Shown piece after piece: positions 15,850 to 25,400 of a stretch of 64,000 bases of DNA; the first letter of the stretch is position 1; every line of letters begins with the position of its first letter. Below the pieces are notes generated by a model. The model was not told the DNA's origin, did no database searches, and worked only from the letters and a program-made list of their open reading frames with translations. The translations under genes were made by a program, and so were the position numbers. Origin of the DNA: Plectonema cf. radiosum LEGE 06105 (GTDB lineage: Bacteria > Cyanobacteriota > Cyanobacteriia > Cyanobacteriales > Nostocaceae); assembly GCF_015207665.1 (NCBI RefSeq), contig NZ_JADEWL010000004.1:62001-126000 (forward strand), given 5' to 3'.

Positions 15850-16380
15850 ATGCAATCATTATTAGAATTTTTCGCAGAAAACAAGAATGATGATATTTTT
15901 GTCATTGGTAAATACATTGAAAGCCACATAGAGGCAAACTGGCAAATATTACTAGAAAAACATCACGATAAATTATTGCGTACATTCAATAAAGCTGGAG
16001 ATATGGCTTATGGAGCTTATTTAAACTTGCTGTTTCGACCAATTCACATCCAGCTAAAACAACTTAATTTAGCTCCAAAACCCAGATTTCCTGGTGATTT
16101 TAGTATATCCAGAGAGTGGGGAAATCAAGAAGAAACAAATCAACAACGCTGGATGTGGAGTACCATCAAGTTAACAAAAGGAAATTCGTTAGGTACGATT
16201 GTCACGATTACTTTTCACGACCATAACGAGTTTCGTATTCCTCAAAAACCGGGAATTATTGCTTTAGTTCAAACAGATAAAGATGCTGTTGTCGCTGCAC
16301 TTTCACAACTTTCTGTTGATTTTCAAAATGCACGAGAATTTCAAATTGAATATGAGGAATATTTGCAGAAACAAGCTTAA
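15850..16380 (+). CDS. Unrecognised soluble protein
   Basis: The ATG at 15850 with GGAAGG upstream gives 176 residues; a TTG at 15841 would add three. It has no signal or membrane segment. An N-terminal helical part (MQSLLEFFAENKND, HIEANWQILLEKHHDKLLRT) is followed by strands (WMWSTIKLTKGNSLGTIVTI, TFHDHNEFRI) and a C-terminal helix. The codon usage and ribosome site support a real gene. I do not recognise the family. Confidence 0.6.
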   Translation: MQSLLEFFAENKNDDIFVIGKYIESHIEANWQILLEKHHDKLLRTFNKAGDMAYGAYLNLLFRPIHIQLKQLNLAPKPRFPGDFSISREWGNQEETNQQRWMWSTIKLTKGNSLGTIVTITFHDHNEFRIPQKPGIIALVQTDKDAVVAALSQLSVDFQNAREFQIEYEEYLQKQA

Positions 16381-16465
16381 ATGAAGCTAAAATTTCATCA
16401 ATATAGCTATTAGCTTTTCTCTAACTCCTGATTTAATTGCGCTGATGAAGGCATACCCACTTACC

Positions 16466-16541
16466 AATAGACATCTGGTGGAAATTAATTATGCGTCATC
16501 CAGAAACCTTGTAGAGACGCGAAATTTCGCGTCTCTACATT
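16466..16541. repeat. 76-bp dispersed repeat, copy B (inverted relative to copy A)
   Basis: Same element as 11243-11318 but in the opposite orientation; the hairpin end here is GTAGAGACGCGAAATTTCGC with its partner. Together the two copies could support inversion of the 5.2 kb between them by recombination. Confidence 0.7.
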
Positions 16542-16640
16542 CTTTTCGGAGATGTCTAATACCATCGGTGTTACCTCAACAACTCATTCACGATGGTTTT
16601 ACAAATTATTTGGCTTTAATGCTTGATTTTTAATTGATAT

Positions 16641-17170
16641 TTAATCTACTGCTAATGCTTTATAAACTGCATCTATGGGGTCGGTATAAAATGAAGTTTG
16701 AAATTTAGCAAATAATTCTGGTGGAACACTGACTAAATCAACAGCATTAGACATTGGTAAGAGAATACGTTTTGCACCTCCGTCAAATGCAACTTGTAAG
16801 CTTCCAGCCAAATTACTCACGGGGGTAATTGTACCTCCTAAAGTCATTTCACCAAAGATTGTCAGTTGGTTTTGGACGCTGCGTTTGAGTGTTACCGAAC
16901 ATAAGGAGATAAATAAAGCTAGTCCACTTTCTGCGGGTATTCCGACTCCTTGTAAGTCAAGTAACTGTAATAAAAAGTCGTAATTATTTGGGTAAATATT
17001 ACTACTAATACTTTAAGGCGATCGCCTTAAAGTAATTGAGGACAATGTTGGCACTGTCTTTAATTTTGGCTATGTTTGCGACACCTGTGCGTGTCTTATA
17101 GACCTGGCACTACTTGGGATTCCAGTTTAAAAGCACCAATAATACCGCTATCCCCGATGCTAATAAAGTG
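16641..17170 (-). pseudogene. brxL: C-terminal remnant of a BREX brxL (Lon-like) gene
   Basis: Several frames on the minus strand add up to the Lon-like end of BrxL. Near 17121-17156 one reads GDSGIIGAFKLESQ; near 17030-17090 another reads TGVANIAKIKDSANIVLNYF; from about 17003 to 16641 a third reads NYDFLLQLLDLQGVGIPAES, FGEMTLGGTITPVSNLAGSL, AFDGGAKRILLPMSNAVDLV and the terminal FQTSFYTDPIDAVYKALAVD. The last blocks are the recognised C-terminus of BrxL. At least two frameshifts or stops and loss of the AAA+ N-terminal half make it non-functional. It lies directly behind a pglZ fragment, as in type I BREX order. Confidence 0.72.
17009..17034. repeat. 26-bp perfect palindrome centred on HIP1
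   Basis: TACTTTAAGGCGA/TCGCCTTAAAGTA is fully self-complementary with GCGATCGC in the centre. It sits at a break between two brxL reading frames. Confidence 0.6.
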
Positions 17171-17498
17171 TAATAGAAACCTACCGTTATTTGACGTGAT
17201 CGCCATCTTCCTTCAACTGCATTTTGTTGTACTAATGTCAAGCTAAAACGATTATTCGTTACTCTTCTTTCTCTAGCACTAACTTGGACGTTAACTTTTC
17301 GGGCTAATCCTTGATCATCTTTTGTGGCTCGTTTGTGGTGATAGGTAATTAGTGGTACACAGATTTCTTGCAGAGATGCTCCACCATGGACAAATTGCGA
17401 ACCTGCTCCCTGGATGGCAAAGCGTAATGTACCCTTCGGAATCACAGCAAAGGTTTTTTCTGCATAGGGTAGAGAAAAGTTTAATAAACTATCGATCG
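17170..17498 (-). pseudogene. pglZ: Remnant of a BREX pglZ phosphatase gene
   Basis: The minus-strand frame open from about 17495 reads DSLLNFSLPYAEKTFAVIPK, GTLRFAIQGAGSQFVHGGAS, LQEICVPLITYHHKRATK, then VSARERRVTNNRFSLTLVQQ. FVHGGASLQEICVP is a strong signature of the C-terminal part of PglZ, the alkaline-phosphatase-fold protein of BREX systems. After RQITVGFY the match ends and the sequence passes directly into brxL material, so a deletion fused the two. About 110 of the usual 800 or more residues remain. Confidence 0.75.
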
Positions 17499-17586
17499 CC
17501 TATTTCCGAGTCTTTTTTTCACTTCCTCACAGCAATGCACTTAAAGCTTAAAATCAAGAAGGTGCAATCTTCTTGTAAAATTCTCC

Positions 17587-18152
17587 ATGCGTCGAGATTC
17601 AATTTTCTATAAACTTTTTCAACAATCGCCAACTTTACTGTTCGAGTTATTGACAAATCCACCAGTCAATCCATCTGAATATCGGTTTGATTCGGTAGCT
17701 GTCAAGGAACCAAAATTTGAAATCGATGGTGTATTTTTACCTCCAGATAGTGAAAATCCTGGTGTTGTTTATTTCTGCGAGGTGCAATTTCAAAAGGATG
17801 AAAAGCTTTATGAAAGGATTTTTGCCGAATCTTCACTATATTTTTACCGCAATAGTATCAGGTATTGTACAAATTTGAAAATAAAAGCCAACGGGAGGTA
17901 GAAGAAATGTTAGGAATTACACTTAAAGAGACACGAGTTTATCGGGAAATTAAGGAAGAAGGAAGAGAAGAAGGACGCTCAGAAGGGGAAAAATCCCTGA
18001 TTCTGCGTCAATTGGCTAGACGGGTGGGAGAATTACCGCAAGATTCGCGATCGCAAGTTGACTGCCTCTGTTTGGAACAGTTGGAAAATTTAGGGGAAGC
18101 GTTGCTTGATTTTACCAGTATGGCTGATTTAGATGCTTGGTTTAATCAATGA
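17587..18152 (+). pseudogene. DUF2887 (Rpn/PD-(D/E)XK family) protein with internal deletion
   Basis: The first frame (17587-17901) gives MRRDSIFYKLFQQSPTLLFE and FDSVAVKEPKFEIDGVFLPP with VYFCEVQFQKDEKLYERIFA, the PD-(D/E)XK-type N-terminal half of cyanobacterial DUF2887 proteins. The second frame (17865-18152) resumes with FENKSQREVEEMLGITLKET and the EEGREEGRSEGEKSLILRQL helix that ends the family. The middle (roughly 90 residues) is missing and the two halves are out of frame. It lies in reverse orientation between the pglX and pglZ remnants. Confidence 0.75.
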
Positions 18153-18470
18153 TGAGAGAAAGGATATCGCGGTTGATGTCTGCGCGACGGATGGTGATTT
18201 GTTCGTCGGGTACTTCGGGGGTAAGTTCGTCTTGGAGTCCGTATGCTTCGATCCAGTAGCGGTTATTTTCTTCTTCGAGTTGTTGGAGTTGGCGGAATGC
18301 GGTTTCTGATTCGTTTTCCCACGTTGTGAAGGCTTGTTTGAGGTGGAGGGTGTTGTTGCGGAGGAGGGGGTGGGTTTGGAAGTCCCAGGAGGTTTCAAAG
18401 TTGTTCCAGTCTTGGCGGGAGATATTGATAGCAGAACACACAATCTCATAAGAGCCTCTTCTAGATAGCG
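18142..18470 (-). pseudogene. pglX: Remnant of a BREX pglX methyltransferase gene
   Basis: The minus-strand frame reads AINISRQDWNNFETSWDFQT, HPLLRNNTLHLKQAFTTWEN, ENNRYWIEAYGLQDELTPEV and ITIRRADINRDILSLI before a stop. DWxxFExSWDFxxHPL and IxxYGLQDELTPEV are characteristic of the PglX adenine-specific methyltransferase of BREX-1, downstream of its catalytic domain. Only about 105 of roughly 1200 residues remain. With pglZ and brxL pieces behind it on the same strand, the order pglX-pglZ-brxL of a type I BREX operon is preserved. Confidence 0.75.
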
Positions 18471-18476
18471 AGACAT

Positions 18477-18957
18477 ACTTCCATGTTATTTTAGCTACTA
18501 AATAACCATTTTTGCAAAAACCAACCGTTCGTAATTATCTCGATAGCTGCTAGTAGTGTATGTCATTAGTTTTAATGGTTTGCTGCTTAGCAGCTTTTAT
18601 CGTTCAAATCAAGAACGCGCATCCCAACTACAAACATTTAAATTTAATGACATAGAATACTAAGTGTGTGGTTCAGATCAACTGCGGCTCAGGTACAACC
18701 CAACATAATCTGGACAATTAAACCAAATAATTCAACTAAAAATAATATTAAATAGTTAATTTATACTTATCCAATTAATATTAAACAAAAGAAATCATCT
18801 AAATAGCCAGAGAAAATATAACAGTCATTAGGCTAACACTTGTAATAACAATTTCCAATTACACTAGTAAATAGCAGTGTCATTTATTTATTCAGGGTAA
18901 ATATAAGTAAGATTCGCTGTACAACCTTTTTACTTAACTTTACTGTAAAACCTAGAC
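18477..18957. other. AT-rich intergenic stretch upstream of ftsH
   Basis: No coding or RNA gene is evident. There is one small hairpin, GCTGCTTAGCAGC (18581-18593). The ftsH promoter must lie here, but no clear consensus or ribosome-binding site stands out before the ATG at 18958. Confidence 0.45.
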
Positions 18958-20829
18958 ATGGAAATTGAAAAGGATGGATACCCAAATCCACCAACGCAAG
19001 GAAACTTTGGTGGCTGTTTGGTGACGATTGTATTGTTGTTTATACTCATAGGTTTTTTCCCTTTATTTAATAGTCCGAGTAAAACTGAGGTTCCTTATAG
19101 TCAATTCCGTAATCAGGTAAGAGAAGGTAAAGTTGGCAAAGTTAAAGTAGGTGATAATAGAGTAGAATACTTTTTGAAAACGGATTTAGATGAGACTAAA
19201 TCTTCTCGTCCCGAACAAGCTTATGTTACTATTCCCATAACAGATGACCAAACTTTACCAAAGTTGTTGGAAGATAACAATGTAGAATTTAGTGTTAAAC
19301 CTAATAATGAAGGAAATTGGGTATCTACAGCTTTTGGTTGGTTTATAACACCGTTTTTACTTTTCTTATTGATAGCTTGGATAGCTAATCGCGCTCAAGT
19401 TGGAGGAGGTATAAACAATCCTCTGAACGCTGGTAAAAGTAAAGCGAGAGTCTATATTGCAGGTGCGAATGGAATTGATGTTACCTTTGCTGATGTAGCG
19501 GGAATTGATGAAGCAAAAGCAGAGTTACAAGAAATAGTAGATTTTCTCAAAAATCCCGATCGCTATACTCGTTTGGGAGCGAAAATTCCTAAAGGAGTTT
19601 TGCTAATAGGACCACCTGGAACTGGTAAAACTCTGTTAGCAAAAGCTGTTGCTGGAGAAGCGGGAGTTCCTTTTATCAGTATTTCCGGTTCTGAATTCAT
19701 TGAAATGTTTGTCGGGGTAGGTGCTGCAAGAGTCCGAGATTTGTTTGAACAAGCCAAGCAGTTGTCTCCCTGTATTGTATTTATCGATGAATTAGATGCT
19801 TTTGGTAAATCCAGAAGTGGTTCTGGAATGTTTGCAGGAAGCAATGACGAACGGGAACAAACCCTCGATCAGATGTTAACCCAGATGGATGGTTTTGAAC
19901 CGAATACGGGGATAATTATCATCGCTGCTACAAACCGACCGGAAATATTAGACCAAGCTTTATTGCGTCCCGGACGTTTTGACAGACAAGTTGTGATTGA
20001 CCGTCCGGATAAATTAGGACGTTTAGCAATCTTACAAGTACATACGCAAAAAGTTGAGTTACAAGAAAACATTGATTTAAGTACAATTGCTGCTCGTACT
20101 ATTGGTTTTGCTGGTGCGGATTTAGCCAATTTGGTCAATGAAGCAGCGTTGTTAGCTGCTAGAAATAATCGGGAAAGGGTAACCATAGGGGATTTCAATG
20201 AAGCCTTTGAAAGGTTAATCGGCGGTTTAGAGAAGAAATCCCGCGTACTCAACGAAACTGAACGAAAAATCGTTGCTTACCACGAATCCGGTCATGCAAT
20301 AGTTGGTGCATTAGTATCGGGTGAAGTAGAAAAAATTTCTATTGTTCCTAGAGGCTCAGGTGCTTTAGGATACACATTGCAGCTACCACAAGAAGACCGT
20401 TTTTTAATGTTAGAAGACGAAATACGCGCTAGAATTACAACATTATTAGCAGGACGTAGTGCTGAAGAAGTCGTTTTTGGTAGAGTTTCCACAGGTGCAA
20501 GCGACGATATTCAAAAAGCCACCGATTTAGCCGAACAAGCAATTACCCTTTACGGAATGAGTCAGAATTTAGGACCGATCGCAATGGAAAAACCGCAATC
20601 ATCGTTTTTAGATGGTTCCTCTAATTCCCGTCGTCCAGTAAGTGCAATAGTAGCAGGAGCGATCGATCAAGAAATCAAAGAAATGATTGAAAATGCTCAT
20701 CATCAAGCGCTGTTAATTCTCAAAACCAATCGCGACTTACTCGAAGAAATAGCTCAGCATCTTCTAGAACATGAAGTATTAGAAGGGGATGAATTACATT
20801 CTTATTTGAGTAGAGTAAAAGCACCGTAG
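18958..20829 (+). CDS. ftsH: ATP-dependent zinc metalloprotease FtsH
   Basis: The 623-residue protein has the full FtsH plan: a membrane helix (about 20-37), a lumen/periplasm-facing domain, a second helix (127-144), the AAA+ module with Walker A GPPGTGKT (218-225), Walker B FIDELDAFGKSR, the second region of homology ATNRPEILDQALLRPGRFDR, and the zinc site HESGH (442-446). It degrades membrane and soluble proteins as a hexamer; in cyanobacteria the paralogues serve photosystem repair and stress. Which paralogue this is cannot be fixed by eye. It is followed by repeats and then dgt on the same strand. Confidence 0.97.
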   Translation: MEIEKDGYPNPPTQGNFGGCLVTIVLLFILIGFFPLFNSPSKTEVPYSQFRNQVREGKVGKVKVGDNRVEYFLKTDLDETKSSRPEQAYVTIPITDDQTLPKLLEDNNVEFSVKPNNEGNWVSTAFGWFITPFLLFLLIAWIANRAQVGGGINNPLNAGKSKARVYIAGANGIDVTFADVAGIDEAKAELQEIVDFLKNPDRYTRLGAKIPKGVLLIGPPGTGKTLLAKAVAGEAGVPFISISGSEFIEMFVGVGAARVRDLFEQAKQLSPCIVFIDELDAFGKSRSGSGMFAGSNDEREQTLDQMLTQMDGFEPNTGIIIIAATNRPEILDQALLRPGRFDRQVVIDRPDKLGRLAILQVHTQKVELQENIDLSTIAARTIGFAGADLANLVNEAALLAARNNRERVTIGDFNEAFERLIGGLEKKSRVLNETERKIVAYHESGHAIVGALVSGEVEKISIVPRGSGALGYTLQLPQEDRFLMLEDEIRARITTLLAGRSAEEVVFGRVSTGASDDIQKATDLAEQAITLYGMSQNLGPIAMEKPQSSFLDGSSNSRRPVSAIVAGAIDQEIKEMIENAHHQALLILKTNRDLLEEIAQHLLEHEVLEGDELHSYLSRVKAP

Positions 20830-20869
20830 GAAGGGACAAGGGGATGGGGGGATGGGGAGATGGTAAGCC

Positions 20870-20991
20870 ACTCTCGTGCGCGGGTTCCCCGCGTTGAGAG
20901 AAGTGGCGCAACCCGAAGGGGGAGATGGGGAGTTAGGAGTGATGAATTTTGACCTCTAACCTTTGACCTCTAACCTCTAACCTTTGACCTG
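20870..20991. repeat. Hairpin and tandem TGACCTCTAACC-type repeats
   Basis: After ftsH come a G-rich run (GGGGATGGGGGGATGGGGAG), a hairpin around GCGCGGGTTCCCCGCG, and then alternating units TTTGACC/TCTAACC (20948-20991). The same ACC(T)TTTGACC units occur at 39178-39210 and 46962-46981. They are common filler in these genomes. Confidence 0.55.
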
Positions 20992-21068
20992 ATTTGTATT
21001 CTATATGTTACACCTAACTCACATAATTAGATATAACATTACGTAGCAATACTCGTACATTATATTTT

Positions 21069-22388
21069 ATGATGCAATGGCAGCAACTTTTAACGAGACA
21101 AAGATTAGGTAAAAGTAGTCCTATTGACTCAGAGTCTGCACGTAGTTGTTTTCAAAGAGATTATGACCGCTTGGTGTTTTCTTCTCCTTTTCGTCGGTTA
21201 AAAGATAAAACTCAAGTTTATTCTCTACCGAAAAACGATTATTTACGTACTCGGTTAATTCATAGTATTGAAGTTTCCTGTGTTGGTCGTTCGCTGGGTA
21301 CAATTGTCGGTAGTGAAGTTATTCAAAGACACAATCTCAAAGATTATAGTCCTTCTGATTTCGGGGATATTGTCTCTGCTGCAAGTCTCGCTCACGATAT
21401 TGGCAATCCTCCTTTTGGTCATTCAGGAGAGGATGCTATTCAAAGTGGTTTTAAAAGATGGTATGCAAGTACACAAAATTCTGTCAGTAATATTGAGGAA
21501 GTTGATTTTAATTTATTTGAAGGGAATGCTCAAGGTTTTCGGATTATTAGTAATCTGGAAATGCAGCCGAGAACAGGAGGAATGCAACTTAGTTGTCCAA
21601 CTTTAGCAGCTTTGGCAAAGTATCCCAAAGAATCTTATATTCCCGAATATATACTTAATGGTTATCGAGGTAAAAGTATTGCTAAATATAATTTCTTTCA
21701 ATCAGAAAAAGAGTTATTCGCAGAAGTTGCTCAAACGGTAGGGTTGATTCGCCGTAGTAATCAAGTTGCTTGGTGGGCAAGACATCCCTTAGCTTTTTTA
21801 ATGGAAGCTGCCGATGATATCTGTTATTTAATAGTAGATATAGAAGATGGATTTCGCATGAGATATATTCCTTTTACAGATGCGAAAAATTTACTCAACG
21901 CTATTGCTCAACGTTCGGAATCTGACATTAAAGGACAAGCGAATACTGAAGAAGAAGAAATCAAATATTTACGCGCTCGTGCTATTAATCAACTTGTAAA
22001 AGAGACTGCAAATATATTTTTGTTGAAAGAATCAGAAATACTGACTGGTGAATTTGATCGCGATTTGCTATGTGTGAGTAAATACGCTGCTATACTTGAT
22101 AAAATCCGCTCAGAAACGCAAAATAAAGTAATTCAACATCCAGATGTTATTAGTACTCGTATTGCTGGACATGAAATTTTAGGTCATTTATTTACCGAAT
22201 TTGCTGATGCAGTTTTATCAAAAGGCGATAAAGCTAAATTTCTCAAACAAATGATACCAAAGCAATATCTATTTAGTGAACATCAAGATTGCTATCATAA
22301 AATTCTCCAAGTCACCGATTTTATTTCTGGTATGACTGATTCTTACGCTACAACTATGTTTAAGAAACTTAAAGGAATTTCTTTGTAA
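21069..22388 (+). CDS. dgt: Deoxyguanosinetriphosphate triphosphohydrolase (dGTPase)
   Basis: The 439-residue protein carries the HD metal-binding pattern: RTRLIHSIEVS with His65, SLAHDIGNPPFGHSGE with His109-Asp110, and later FLMEAADDICYLIVDIEDG. The dGTPase signature FSSPFRRLKDKTQVYSLPKN opens the protein. It hydrolyses dNTPs to nucleosides and triphosphate and so affects nucleotide pools; some dGTPases also act in phage defence by depleting dNTPs. Length and motifs are intact. It converges on the giant RTX gene with a hairpin between them. Confidence 0.93.
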   Translation: MMQWQQLLTRQRLGKSSPIDSESARSCFQRDYDRLVFSSPFRRLKDKTQVYSLPKNDYLRTRLIHSIEVSCVGRSLGTIVGSEVIQRHNLKDYSPSDFGDIVSAASLAHDIGNPPFGHSGEDAIQSGFKRWYASTQNSVSNIEEVDFNLFEGNAQGFRIISNLEMQPRTGGMQLSCPTLAALAKYPKESYIPEYILNGYRGKSIAKYNFFQSEKELFAEVAQTVGLIRRSNQVAWWARHPLAFLMEAADDICYLIVDIEDGFRMRYIPFTDAKNLLNAIAQRSESDIKGQANTEEEEIKYLRARAINQLVKETANIFLLKESEILTGEFDRDLLCVSKYAAILDKIRSETQNKVIQHPDVISTRIAGHEILGHLFTEFADAVLSKGDKAKFLKQMIPKQYLFSEHQDCYHKILQVTDFISGMTDSYATTMFKKLKGISL

Positions 22389-22406
22389 TTAGATATTAAT
22401 TATTTA

Positions 22407-22429
22407 GAGACGTTACAATGCAACGTCTC
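22407..22429. terminator. Hairpin between convergent dgt and RTX genes
   Basis: GAGACGTT-ACAATGC-AACGTCTC is a perfect 8-bp stem 19 bp past the dgt stop. No long T-run follows, so termination is likely but not certain. The stem resembles the GAGACGC hairpin of the dispersed repeat at 11243 and 16466. Confidence 0.5.
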
Positions 22430-22455
22430 CGCATATTTTGGTTTTAAACTCTGGT

Positions 22456-25400
22456 TTAAAGAATAAAATCGCTTTGGCTAATCAAATTACTGTTGACATT
22501 TAGTAAAGTTACTAAAACTTGATTTCCTTGCAGAATATTGGTACTATCTCCACTTGCTCTAATTTCTAAATCATTAAAAGACAAACCGTTAAATAAACCC
22601 AATCTATCCAAACCGTCTTCAAAGTCGTAGATAGTATCTCTACCCATACCGGAACGAATTACAAAAATATCTCTCCCAGCTTCACCGTAAAGTCGGTCGT
22701 TACCATCTCTACCATCTAAAATATCATCACCTTGCCCACCTTTGAGAATATCATTTCCTCTTCCTCCCCAAAGCGTATCATTTCCACCTTGTCCGTAAAG
22801 GAAAACTTGACCAGTAAACTGTCCAGCATCAAGCACATTTCGACTTTCTCCACCAGTCAATACAGCACGTTCAATACTAAAAAGTGTATCTCTACCCCAA
22901 GACCTCCGGGGGTTAGCTTGATTAATTTCCAGATAATTATCGGCAAGTCTAAAGTCACCATCTATAGTTTCTCGAATCGTATCGGTACCAGCTCCACCAT
23001 TGAGAGTATCACTTCCTTCACCACCATAAAGATTATCATCACCTTCACCACCCATCAAACTATCATTACCTTCATTGCCGTAAAGGAAAACATTACCAGT
23101 AAACTGTCTAGCATCGATGATATTGTTACTAGCACCACCGCTTAAAATTGCTCGTTCAATACTTGTAAGTCGATCTATCTCGGAGTTAATCGGAATTCTG
23201 ATATCTCGAATTTCCAATTGATTATTTGTCAAGATAAAGTTAACGTCACCAGTTTCTCGAATCGTATCGGTACCAGCTCCACCATTGAGAGAATCGTTTC
23301 CTTGACCACCATCAAGGTTATCATCACCTTCACCACCCATCAAAGTATCATTACCTTCATTTCCGTAAAGGAAAGTATTACCACTAAATCCAGAAGCATC
23401 AATTCTGTTCGAGTTACTACCACCGCTTAAAATTGCACGTTGGATATTTCTAATTTCGTCCCTACTTAATTGTCGTCCAAATTGTGGATCAACAAAATCC
23501 AAATAACTATCACTCAGATATAAATTAACATTTGCTGTTTCCCGTAACGTATTGATACCCGCTCCACCATCAAGAGTATCGTTACCTTCACCACCGCTGA
23601 GCGTATCGTCTCTCATCCCACCAGTTAAGCTATCATTCCCAGCTTCACCAGAAAGATTCACATTACCATTAAAGCTGCTTGCATTAATTGTATTATTACT
23701 ATCTCCACCAGTGAGAATTAATCGTTCAATATTTCTAAGTTCGTCTCTACCTAAAAGACTTTTAGTTTTTGAATCTCGACTTTCAACAGCATCATTTATC
23801 AAGATAAAATCAACATCTTGAGTTTCTCGAAGCGTATCAATACCCGCTCCACCATCAAGAGTATCATTACCTGCACCACCGCTGAGGGTATCGTCTCCTA
23901 TACCTGCAATTAAGCTATCATTTCCAGCTTCACCCGCAAGATTCACATCACCATTAAAGCTGCTTGCATTAATTGTATTATTACCATCTCCACCCGTGAG
24001 AATTAATCGTTCAATATTTCTAAGTTCGTCTCTACCTAAAAGACTTTTAGTTTTTGAATCTCGACTTTCAAGACTATTATTTATCAAGATAAAATCAACA
24101 TCTTGAGTTTCTCGAACTGTATCAAAACCTTCTCTACCATCAAGAGTATCATCACCTGCACCACCGCTGATTGTATCATTTCCCCAACCACCAACTAAAC
24201 TATCATTTCCAGCTTCACCTGAAAGATTTCCATCACCATTAAAGCCGAATAACTCAATGATATTATTGCTTTCTCCACCAGTGAGAATTAATCTTTCAAT
24301 GCTTCTAAGTTCGTCTCTACCTAAAAATATTTTGGTCTTGGAATCGATGCTTTCTAGACGACTACTTATAACCCGAAAATCAGCATCCGCAGTTTCTCGA
24401 ACTGTATCAAAACCGTCTCCACCATCAAGAGTATCATCACCTGCACCACCGCTGAGTGTATCATTTCTGCGACCACCAATTAAAATATCTCTACCAGCTT
24501 CACCCGCAAGATTCACATCACCGTCAAAGTTTCTGACATCAATGATATTATCGCTTTCGCCACCAGTGAGAATTAATCTTTCAATGTTTTTAAGTTGGTC
24601 TCTACCTAAAAATATATTAGTATTTGAATCTTTACTTTCAAGGCGATCGCCGTTGAAGATAAAATCGACATCAGCAGATTCTCTGACCGTATCAAAGCCT
24701 TCTCTACCATCAAGAGTATCATCACCTGCACCACCGCTGAGTATATCATTGCCCCAGCCACCAACCAAGCTATCTCTACCAGCTTCACCCGAAAGATTCA
24801 CATCACCGTCAAAGTTTCTGACATCAATGATATTGTTGCTTTCTCCACCAATGAGAATTAATCTTTCAATGCTCAAAAATTGGTCTCTACCCAAAAATAT
24901 ATTGTTATTTAAATCTCGACTTTCAAGACCATTGTTTGTCAAGATAAAATCAGCATCAGCAGATTCTCTTACAGTATCAAAACCTTCACCACCATCAAGA
25001 GTATCAAAACCTTCACCACCGCTGAGTATATCATTGCCGCGACCACCAATTAAGGTATCGTTTCCAACTTCACCGGAAAGATTTACATCACCATTAAAGC
25101 TTGATAAATCAATAAAATTATTACTTTCTCCACCAGTGATAATTATTCTTTCAATATTTATCAGTAGGTCTTTACCTAAAAATTGAGAAGTATTTTGATT
25201 GTAACTTTCCAGATTATTGTTTATAATTCTAAAATTCGCATCGTTTTTTTCTCGAACCGTATCAAAACCGTCACCACCGTCAAGAGTATCATTACCTATA
25301 CCACCGCTGAGTATATCATTTCCGCGTCCGCCAACTAAGCTATCATTTCCAGCTTCACCGGAAAGATTCACATCACCGTCAAAGCTTCTTGCATCAATTG

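Noticed and set aside
17352-17612. An 86-codon plus-strand frame.
   Set aside because: It is antisense to the pglZ remnant and ends in low-complexity sequence.
24257-25186. A 309-codon plus-strand frame, with several others, over the RTX gene.
   Set aside because: They are the antisense shadow of the 285-bp repeats: Ser/Pro-rich, repetitive, and without ribosome sites or family resemblance.
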